Shown: piece by piece, positions 35,289-40,815 of the stretch
Layout of the letters: the number at the start of each line of letters is the position of its first letter
How positions within the stretch are numbered: position 1 is the stretch's first letter
From: Porphyromonadaceae bacterium UBA3327
GTDB taxonomy: Bacteria; Bacteroidota; Bacteroidia; Bacteroidales; Muribaculaceae
Reading direction: 5' to 3'
Length of the DNA stretch: 40,815 nt
Assembly (NCBI GenBank): GCA_002361155.1
Contig: DERZ01000027.1
Coordinates: 5,438 to 46,252, forward strand
Made by a program: the position numbers and the translations under genes
The notes under the pieces: generated by a model
Databases searched by the model: none
Told to the model about the DNA's origin: nothing
The model's input: the letters and a program-made list of their open reading frames with translations, nothing else

Positions 35289-36125
35289 TTATTTCTCCTC
35301 GGGAGCCTTGTCGATAAGGTCGAGGAACTGATCGAGTTTGGGGGTGATGATGATCTCGGTGCGGCGGTTGCGCTGACGGCCCACTTCGGTGTCGTTGTCG
35401 GCAATCGGGTTGTATTCGCCGCGGCCGCCTGCTGTGAGTCGTGCGGGGTTGACTCCGAAATCATTCTGAAGCGTCTGCACCACAGAAGATGCACGCAGAG
35501 TGGAGAGGTCCCAGTTATTGCGTATGTTGGTGCGCGAGATGGGGACATTGTCGGTATTGCCTTCCACGAGCACATCGTAGTCGTTGTAATCCTTGATGAT
35601 CTTGGCGATCTTGCTCAGCGTCTCCATGGCGCGTGGGCTGATCTCATAGCTTCCGGTCTTGAAAAGCATGTTGTCGGCCAGCGAGATGTAGACCACTCCC
35701 TTGAGCACCTTGACATCGACATCCTTCAGTTCGTCGTTCGACAGCGAGCGGGTGAGCTTATTGGTCAGGGCCATGTTGAGGGAGTCTGACTTCGACTTGG
35801 CTGAAATCAACTCTTTGATATACTTGTTGGAGGCGTTGATTTCATCCACGAGCTTGGAGATGTTCACGCTTCCCTGCTGAGAGTTGAGGAGGCTCTGGTC
35901 GAGAGTGTATTTCATCGACTCGAGTTGTTTCTTGAGATCGTCGTTCTGGGAACGGAGATCCTTGATCATGTACTCCATCCCCTTGGAATTGGAATTGCAT
36001 TCGAGCAGACCGTCACGGGTGGTCTGGTATTCCATCTGAAGTTTATTGTACTTCTTGTTGGAGACGCAGCTGCCGAGACAGATCACGGCGGCAGCCGCAG
36101 CGGCTAAAAATCTGATTCCTTTCAT
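35289..36125 (-). CDS. OmpA-family lipoprotein
   Basis: A 278-residue outer-membrane lipoprotein. The signal peptide ends in the lipobox LGSC (KGIRFLAAAAAAVICLGSC). A coiled-coil segment follows (LECNSNSKGMEYMIKDLRSQ to about residue 130), and the C-terminal OmpA domain contains VLVEGNTDNVPI, NWDLSTLRASSVV and GRGEYNPIADNDTEVGRQRN(R), the peptidoglycan-binding motif with its conserved aspartate and arginine. It anchors the outer membrane to peptidoglycan. The start at 36125 gives a proper lipoprotein signal; the extra 12 residues of the longer frame do not. It has a consensus promoter at 36264-36294. Confidence 0.92.
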   Translation of the reverse strand: MKGIRFLAAAAAAVICLGSCVSNKKYNKLQMEYQTTRDGLLECNSNSKGMEYMIKDLRSQNDDLKKQLESMKYTLDQSLLNSQQGSVNISKLVDEINASNKYIKELISAKSKSDSLNMALTNKLTRSLSNDELKDVDVKVLKGVVYISLADNMLFKTGSYEISPRAMETLSKIAKIIKDYNDYDVLVEGNTDNVPISRTNIRNNWDLSTLRASSVVQTLQNDFGVNPARLTAGGRGEYNPIADNDTEVGRQRNRRTEIIITPKLDQFLDLIDKAPEEK

Positions 36126-36263
36126 AATCGTCTTAATTTGATATGCCTCGGACGGTCTCATGAGACCATCTGAAACGTTGAGTTATAACGTTGATATATT
36201 GTCGATGGAACTCCGGAAGGAAGATCCCTCGACTATATTAACGCAAAAAGACCATATTCTGTG

Positions 36264-36294
36264 CAAATATAGAGAAAAGTCACGTCATTACAAA
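36264..36294 (-). promoter_or_regulatory. Promoter of the ompA-like gene (minus strand)
   Basis: On the minus strand TTTG (complement of 36291-36294), 19 nt and TATATTTG (complement of 36264-36271) fit the Bacteroidales consensus. The leader to the ATG at 36125 is about 130 nt, long enough for post-transcriptional control, though I see no known riboswitch in it. Confidence 0.7.
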
Positions 36295-36320
36295 ATCCCT
36301 GCCCCAATAGTGGAAAAAGC

Positions 36321-36347
36321 AATTCGCCCGTTGTCAACGGGCGAATT
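36321..36347 (-). terminator. Intrinsic terminator of the secreted-protein gene
   Basis: A perfect 12-bp stem (36321-36332 with 36336-36347) around the 3-nt loop GTC, followed on the minus strand by GCTTTTTCC. It lies 76 bp beyond the stop of the gene at 36423 and just before the ompA promoter. Confidence 0.8.
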
Positions 36348-36422
36348 TTCAGGTGAGGATTTTAAGACGTTCCTTTCGGAGGGAGATCCGACAGTTCAGA
36401 CCTCCTGCCAGCCATACGATCA

Positions 36423-37643
36423 TCAGTGATGAACGAATTTCTTGCCGTTTTGAATATAGATTGAGCCGGAGGCGGGTTTCAGGACTCTGCGTCCATACAG
36501 ATCGTATATCTGAGGTTCGGACATGGATGTATCAATTATCAAATCTTCTGTACCGGCACTTCCATTATTGATGTTTAACTGACTGCGTACACTTGTCGCT
36601 CCCGATTCGTCAGCAGCAACCAATGCTCCGTTGGGAATCACTATGGTGTATCCTTTCTCGGACGTCAGAGGAATTCCGCCGAAATCGGCAACCAGCAACC
36701 AGCAGTTGACATCAGTGTCGATATGAGGGATAACTTCTTTGACCAGAGTCTCACAACCCTCTTCCCAAAGCTGGACCCTGGCCTCGTCAGTCAGTGCGAT
36801 AGGACGGTCGTATGTAAAGGAGATCTCACCGAGTATGTCGGAATGGTCGGTGTACCAGCTGCACCAGATATAAGAGAACGCCAGAGATGGTTCTTCATAG
36901 CAGCCGGTGAAGTCAATCTTTATTTCATCATTTGTGATGTCGTCGCGATACATTGATCCCACACTCCCTGCGGGGAGAACAAGGCTGTAACGTACGTTCG
37001 GCTCAAACGTGATATACTCGTTGTAAGCAGGCTTGATGTAACTTGTCGAAGAAGGCCAATTCGAGATCTCCAATGGATATTCGCCGATTTTCTCGCCCTC
37101 GCGATAAAGCAGGAACCGTGCATCTCCGACTGCTGTGATTTCGTATGGCCAGGAGATTACTGTGCTGATTTTTGAATCCGGGATCTGATCGTCCGCGTGG
37201 ATTCCCGGTTTGCCGAGGTTTTCAGGAATCGAGAAGGACATATCCATTTCCATGTTTACAATCTGAATGTCACTGTCCGATTCAGTCCGACCTACGGTCC
37301 CTTCATGGATGAGTATGCTGTATGTCTTGCCCTTGGGCAGCTTCAGTTTGTCGAAGTGAATGACAAGAGTACCATTATAACCAGTGAGTGTCTTGTCATT
37401 CAGCACTTCGGCAGATACGGATTTCGCGACAGTAAGGCCGTCGCAGATCACCTCTATTTTCTGATCGTTCACTATTTTTATGGGACAGTCGAAAGGAACG
37501 CTTACATCTTCAAGCGGCTTTACGAACGGCTCGTCTGATTTCAGACTCCACCATCCCGACGAACATAGGGACGGTACGATGGATGCCGCATTCAGGCCGA
37601 TGCCTGTTGCAAGCAAACTGCAAATCAATAATACTCTTTTCAT
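36423..37643 (-). CDS. Secreted protein with T9SS-like C-terminal tail
   Basis: A 406-residue exported protein of unknown function. It starts at ATG 37643 (MKRVLLICSLLATGIGLNAAS, signal peptide); the frame upstream to 37685 adds 14 residues outside a plausible signal. The middle is beta-rich with three or four similar units (for example TLVIHFDKLKLPKGKTYSIL, RYSLVLPAGSVGSMYRDDI, GYTIVIPNGALVAADESGA), suggesting repeated Ig-like folds. The C-terminus IYDLYGRRVLKP followed by GSIYIQNGKKFVHH matches the sorting-domain type seen on cell-surface proteins of Prevotella and Muribaculaceae. It has a TAAATTTG element (complement of 37683-37690) upstream and a clear terminator downstream, so it is likely monocistronic. 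Confidence 0.75.
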   Translation of the reverse strand: MKRVLLICSLLATGIGLNAASIVPSLCSSGWWSLKSDEPFVKPLEDVSVPFDCPIKIVNDQKIEVICDGLTVAKSVSAEVLNDKTLTGYNGTLVIHFDKLKLPKGKTYSILIHEGTVGRTESDSDIQIVNMEMDMSFSIPENLGKPGIHADDQIPDSKISTVISWPYEITAVGDARFLLYREGEKIGEYPLEISNWPSSTSYIKPAYNEYITFEPNVRYSLVLPAGSVGSMYRDDITNDEIKIDFTGCYEEPSLAFSYIWCSWYTDHSDILGEISFTYDRPIALTDEARVQLWEEGCETLVKEVIPHIDTDVNCWLLVADFGGIPLTSEKGYTIVIPNGALVAADESGATSVRSQLNINNGSAGTEDLIIDTSMSEPQIYDLYGRRVLKPASGSIYIQNGKKFVHH

Positions 37644-37830
37644 ACGCTTACTTTTTATGAATGAAACATTATCATGATTTGGCAAATTTAATTAAAAAAA
37701 CATTTTTTTGGATAAAATAAGTTTTATTTACGTAGTTTTTTGCTAAAAAATTGTATCATGCTAAGAGTGTGTTTGAATTTAACACTCTCCAAGGGCCTGT
37801 TTAAAAAGAAATATAAACAAACTCCACCGA

Positions 37831-39945
37831 TCAGATACTGAGGGAAACGCTGCAGGTGAGGCAGCGGGGAAGCGCCGGACCGTATATGTATCCGGAGTCA
37901 CGAAGCGGGCCAGAGTCGAAATCGCGCTGATAGGAATTGAAGATATTGGTGATTCCTGCGGTGAAATCCAGATCCACTTTCTTGAAAATCCTGAAACAAT
38001 AGGAAAGCTTGACCGACGCGTCAAAGAAAGACTGTGTCCTTACGGCAAGATCGACCTCAGTTCCTGAACCTACAAGATGCTGCACGGTCATCGGTCCTGT
38101 AAGAGTACCGGTAAATATCGCCCGGAATCCAGACAATATCTCCCAGTTGGCGGCGAAATACCCGTATATGTCGGGAGTGCGGAAGAGTCGCTTCTCTGCG
38201 GGTACATCGGGATTGTCGCTCCATACCTCCGGCTTTTTATACCTGCTGCGCTGAAGCGTCACTCCCGCCTGTATATCGAAATGTGATGAGAAGAAAGCCT
38301 TCGCCTCAATATTCATACCCAGCACACGGGCTCCCGAGCCGTTATATCTCTCAAGCACGGCATTCCCATGCGAGTCAAGACCCTCAAGCTGACGAAGGGT
38401 AAACACATCGCTGAGATCCGTAAAGAATCCTTCCACAAGAAGATTGGTCTGCACGTTGCCGAAGGTGTGGTAAAGGTCTGCGGAGGCACTGACACTCTGG
38501 GAACTTTCCTGTTTAAGACCGGGAGCAAGGACAGTAACGACTCTCTCGCCTCCGACAATAGCCACATGAAAATCTTCGTCATAAGCCTGCGGAGAACGGA
38601 AACCTGTAGAATACGACAGACGGAAGTTGGCGCTGCGTGACGGATTGAACCGTATGTTCACCCGTGGGGATATTATGGGATTCTTGATAAGTGAATGTTT
38701 GTCAAGTCGCGCTCCGATAAGGAAGCCCCACCGCTCGTCGCGCCATTCGTTCTGCAGATAGCCGCTGAAAATATTCACATTCTGCAACATGTCATGACCA
38801 TACCCGATGGTGACATCGTGGAGGCGGTTGTGAGAATACTCAAGTCCCGCCACAAGTTCGGACGGCATGAAAAGTAGTTTTGTGAATGGATGGGTCCATT
38901 GTGTGCCGGCTGTGACAACAAGGTCTGAGGTGCGCCCGTAAGCGTCAGGATCCATGTCCGAGCCATAATAGCTGGTGCGTTTTGTGGCTTGCATCGCGGA
39001 GAACACCGAGACATGGTCGCGGCGGTCGCGGGGCCAGATATCGTAAGTAACCTCCGCTCCGTGTATGTCATGCTCCACTTGCTCGGCGATCATGGCAAGA
39101 TGTGCGGGCTGATTGAGTTGATCTCCTCCGCGACGGTATTCATGCGTGTTATGATATTCCAGCGTCAGTCGCGAGTCGGCAGACGTGCGCATGAATGTGC
39201 GCGCACCGAGTGTCTGGGTCTTCAATTGCGCCACTTCCGTGTATCCGTCTCCGTTATGGTCGTATCCGTCGCGATACCGGCTTTGACCGTAAATAAAAAT
39301 TCCCGCCTTATCGTTGTTGGTGACGACAGAGACATTCAGAGTCGTGTTATTGTCGAGAGACCCTGATGGACCGATGGATGTCAGCGTGTGTGAAATCTTC
39401 GCGGAGTTTTCCCGGGGATCCCTGGTGATTATATTTATCGTGCCTCCGATTGCAGACGAACCGAAAAGTGCCGAGCCTCCGCCCCGCATCACCTCGATAC
39501 GGTCGATCATATTGGCGGGTATCTGCTCCAGACCGTAAACACCCGTAAGAGCGGAAAACACCGGACGAGAATTCATGAGTATCTGCGAATAATGTCCGTC
39601 AAGACCGTTGATGCGGACCTGCGTGAATCCGCAGTTCTGGCAATCATTCTCTACCCTCACTCCGGGTTGAAAATCAAGACCGTCGGCAAGTGAACACGCG
39701 CCGACTGAGGTCAGCAGCTTGCCGGTCATCACATTCACCAGAGATGGGCTCTCGCGGCGTTTTACCTCACTTTTGCTACTTGTGACAACGAACTGGTCGA
39801 GCATGAACACATCCGTCAGTGAATCCGGGTTTTCGGCTTGATCCGGGTTTTCCACAGTTTGAGAGGAGGGAACTGAAAGTATGTCGGCGTGTGCCGGCAT
39901 AGCTATGGCAATAGCCATAGCCATAAAAAATATTTTTTTAGGCAT
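37831..39945 (-). CDS. TonB-dependent outer-membrane receptor (metal/metallophore type)
   Basis: A 704-residue TonB-dependent receptor with signal peptide (FFMAMAIAIAMPAHA), TonB-box-like DQFVVTSSK near residue 50, a complete plug (about 65-175; VRINGLDGHYSQILMNSR, IPANMIDRIEVMRGGGSALFG, AIGGTINIITRDP) and a 22-strand barrel ending in LTCSVSLSI. No carboxypeptidase-like N-terminal domain is present, so it is unlike SusC. The two cysteines in ENDCQNCGF near residue 99 are typical of a Bacteroidetes receptor subgroup linked to metals, heme or siderophores. Its partner is probably the histidine-rich protein encoded 208 bp upstream. The ligand is not known; zinc, copper or iron complexes are candidates. 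Confidence 0.9.
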   Translation of the reverse strand: MPKKIFFMAMAIAIAMPAHADILSVPSSQTVENPDQAENPDSLTDVFMLDQFVVTSSKSEVKRRESPSLVNVMTGKLLTSVGACSLADGLDFQPGVRVENDCQNCGFTQVRINGLDGHYSQILMNSRPVFSALTGVYGLEQIPANMIDRIEVMRGGGSALFGSSAIGGTINIITRDPRENSAKISHTLTSIGPSGSLDNNTTLNVSVVTNNDKAGIFIYGQSRYRDGYDHNGDGYTEVAQLKTQTLGARTFMRTSADSRLTLEYHNTHEYRRGGDQLNQPAHLAMIAEQVEHDIHGAEVTYDIWPRDRRDHVSVFSAMQATKRTSYYGSDMDPDAYGRTSDLVVTAGTQWTHPFTKLLFMPSELVAGLEYSHNRLHDVTIGYGHDMLQNVNIFSGYLQNEWRDERWGFLIGARLDKHSLIKNPIISPRVNIRFNPSRSANFRLSYSTGFRSPQAYDEDFHVAIVGGERVVTVLAPGLKQESSQSVSASADLYHTFGNVQTNLLVEGFFTDLSDVFTLRQLEGLDSHGNAVLERYNGSGARVLGMNIEAKAFFSSHFDIQAGVTLQRSRYKKPEVWSDNPDVPAEKRLFRTPDIYGYFAANWEILSGFRAIFTGTLTGPMTVQHLVGSGTEVDLAVRTQSFFDASVKLSYCFRIFKKVDLDFTAGITNIFNSYQRDFDSGPLRDSGYIYGPALPRCLTCSVSLSI

Positions 39946-40118
39946 TATGTATTGGAATAAATGGTTCTTTCAGGAATCTCGTGGCTGTATGGGGATCGCT
40001 TTCTCCGTATGTCTTAAAGGTAAACCATACTCTAAGACGCATGCAGCAATTGATCCTTCATCAACGTGCGGAATTCTTTCAAAAAAGATCCTCTTGATAT
40101 TCTCTGAAAATAAATTTA

Positions 40119-40135
40119 AACAGCTTCTTGCTGTT
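40119..40135 (-). terminator. Short hairpin between the His-rich gene and the receptor gene
   Basis: AACAGC/GCTGTT around the loop TTCTT, followed on the minus strand by TTTAAATTTATTTT. It lies 18 bp beyond the stop of the His-rich gene and could act as a weak terminator or attenuator in front of the receptor gene. Confidence 0.4.
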
Positions 40136-40153
40136 ACATGGGATAAAATTACT

Positions 40154-40501
40154 TTATGCGCATAATGCCGGAGGACCTCTCAGTGAATATGCCGAGGTAT
40201 GATTGACAACGACAAAAGACGTTACATCCGTGTAGATTAAGGAACTGGATGTTTCCGGAGCGGACACAGACATGTTCTGCACTGCATTCGAGGCGATAGA
40301 AGCGGTGTTGAATGCAGAAATGAGATCTAAAGACTGGGCGCTATGTCCATGTGTACCGGAAGGAAGATAAGGATGTGAATGGGCAATAGGACGACCGTCA
40401 ATATCTTTATGGATGTGCGTGAAAATAGCGTTCGAGAACATGAAATTCACGAACAGCAGCATCACGAACGACACAAAAATACGGTCCAACGTCTTTTTCA
40501 C
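40154..40501 (-). CDS. Small histidine-rich exported protein
   Basis: A 115-residue protein with an N-terminal hydrophobic signal or anchor (IFVSFVMLLFVNFMFSNAIF) followed directly by a histidine cluster: H29, H31 and then HSHPY and GTHGHS (about six to seven histidines within residues 29-55). It ends SLRGPPALCA; an R-G/A-P-P ending occurs in a group of small Bacteroidetes proteins next to TonB-receptor or metal-efflux genes. The likely role is binding a transition metal in the periplasm, as sensor, buffer or donor for the downstream receptor; this is inference. The start is GTG at 40501; an in-frame stop lies three codons upstream. A TAATTTTG element at 40506-40513 would give an almost leaderless transcript. 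Confidence 0.7.
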   Translation of the reverse strand: MKKTLDRIFVSFVMLLFVNFMFSNAIFTHIHKDIDGRPIAHSHPYLPSGTHGHSAQSLDLISAFNTASIASNAVQNMSVSAPETSSSLIYTDVTSFVVVNHTSAYSLRGPPALCA

Positions 40502-40505
40502 ATCG

Positions 40506-40513
40506 CAAAATTA
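40506..40513 (-). promoter_or_regulatory. Possible -7 promoter element of the His-rich gene
   Basis: The complement reads TAATTTTG, an exact TAnnTTTG. The -33 position reads TTTT instead of TTTG. The predicted transcription start coincides with the GTG start codon, so the mRNA would be leaderless or nearly so. Confidence 0.45.
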
Positions 40514-40536
40514 CAAATAATTTGATAATTGAGAAA

Positions 40537-40593
40537 AACTTGATATCTCAATTTGTCATATCAAGTTCAAGATCACAAAATGTGGTCTTGAAC
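40537..40593. repeat. Two interlocked inverted repeats upstream of the His-rich gene
   Basis: First pair: 40537-40546 and 40558-40567, a perfect 10-bp stem with an 11-nt spacer (AACTTGATAT/ATATCAAGTT). Second pair: 40565-40577 and 40581-40593, GTTCAAGA-t-CACA with TGTG-g-TCTTGAAC, 12 pairs plus one G-T pair around AAA. They share 40565-40567, so in RNA the two stems would exclude each other in full form. In DNA they could be operators for a regulator of the His-rich/TonB-receptor module. No T-run follows, so termination is unlikely. Confidence 0.55.
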
Positions 40594-40702
40594 GTCGAGA
40601 GAGGAAAGAACATTAGGTATATTCTCTTCCCTTCCTTTGATTTTTATGATGCTGACGTTTTTGTATGGTGTATGGATTACGCTGCAATTTGTATGTGTAT
40701 AA

Positions 40703-40745
40703 AAGCGAAGCCGCTGTAAGTTGTTAGTTTACAGCGGCTTTGCTT
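40703..40745 (-). terminator. Intrinsic terminator of tRNA-Ser
   Basis: AAGCCGCTGTAA pairs with TTACAGCGGCTT (perfect 12 bp, extended by AGC/GCT), loop of about 9 nt, followed on the minus strand by CTTTTATAC. It lies a few bases beyond the CCA end of the tRNA. Confidence 0.85.
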
Positions 40746-40752
40746 GGTGGTT

Positions 40753-40815
40753 TGGCGGAGGGGACGAGATTCGAACTCGTGGTAGGATAATCTCCTACGT
40801 CAGTTTAGCAAACTG
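40753..40815 (-). tRNA. tRNA-Ser (anticodon GCT), 5' part cut by window end
   Basis: Read on the minus strand: anticodon arm CAGTTTGCTAAACTG with anticodon GCT (reads AGC/AGU codons), a long variable arm (TAGGAG...CTCCTA type stem) as expected for serine tRNA, T arm ACGAGTTCGAATCTCGT, acceptor 3' strand CCCCTCC, discriminator G and an encoded CCA (complement of 40753-40755). The D arm and 5' acceptor strand lie beyond the right edge. Confidence 0.93.

Noticed and set aside
37764..37788. Terminator after the TonB receptor
   Set aside because: The AGAGTGT/ACACTCT stem has a long A/T loop and no T-run on the minus strand; too weak to list as a terminator.
39946..40153. Cobalamin or other riboswitch in front of the TonB receptor
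   Set aside because: No B12-box (GCCACTG) or other familiar riboswitch core was found on the minus strand.
39881..40165. 94-codon plus-strand frame before the tRNA region
   Set aside because: It begins inside the antisense of the TonB receptor signal peptide (alanine/isoleucine repeats), and its codons mirror the minus strand; no promoter.
40756..40815. tRNA-Ser as an integration site of a mobile element
   Set aside because: No integrase, direct repeat of the tRNA 3' end or transposase is present in the window.
1..40815. CRISPR array, insertion sequence, prophage or rRNA
   Set aside because: No regularly spaced direct repeats, transposase, phage structural gene or rRNA segment could be recognised anywhere in the window.

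Overview
The window looks like a chromosome segment from a gut-type member of the Bacteroidales, most likely a Muribaculaceae or Prevotella/Bacteroides relative. I base this on the protein families (DUF4254, a TGS-nucleoside kinase fusion, a T9SS-like C-terminal tail, OmpA-lipoprotein/TPR/outer-membrane barrel genes) and on promoters of the Bacteroidales type (TTTG, about 20 nt, TAnnTTTG) found before several genes. No species assignment is possible from sequence reading alone.

Positions 111-17973 hold a surface polysaccharide (capsule/exopolysaccharide/O-antigen) locus of 16 genes, all on the minus strand and so read right to left. In transcription order these are: a pyruvyl transferase-like protein, an F420-hydrogenase-beta-like iron-sulfur protein, a Wzx flippase, a Wzy polymerase, a hexapeptide acyltransferase, GT2, GT4, a nitroreductase-like protein, a second pyruvyl transferase-like protein, GT4, DUF1919, a WecB/TagA/CpsF transferase, an ATP-grasp ligase, an opine-dehydrogenase-like protein, an MmgE/PrpD protein and a DUF3473-type polysaccharide deacetylase. 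The first genes (about 12-18 kb) are visibly AT-rich, unlike the GC-rich housekeeping genes to the right. No initiating sugar-phosphate transferase, Wza/Wzc export pair or UpxY/UpxZ regulator is in view, so those functions must lie elsewhere or beyond the left edge.

The 749-bp gap 17974-18722 in front of this operon holds the most interesting signal. Two 25-bp near-identical repeats, each itself a palindrome, lie in inverted orientation with centres exactly 200 bp apart. A TAnnTTTG promoter element sits just inside the right repeat and points away from the polysaccharide operon. This is the layout of an invertible (phase-variable) capsule promoter caught in the OFF orientation; paired hairpins of another kind remain possible.

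Positions 18723-30797 are core genes: a uracil-DNA-glycosylase-family protein, prfB (no frameshift site), a GT9 heptosyltransferase-like gene and DUF4254 (minus strand), the TGS-nucleoside kinase, mgtE, mutS, a radical SAM protein, an LD-carboxypeptidase, and then on the minus strand a MazG-like pyrophosphohydrolase and an unknown protein.

Positions 30905-40501 are cell-envelope genes on the minus strand: ompA-like lipoprotein, a large TPR protein and an outer-membrane barrel (likely one transcription unit), a secreted protein with a T9SS-like tail, a TonB-dependent receptor, and a small histidine-rich exported protein that probably forms a metal-uptake module with the receptor. A truncated tRNA-Ser(GCT) with its own terminator closes the window.
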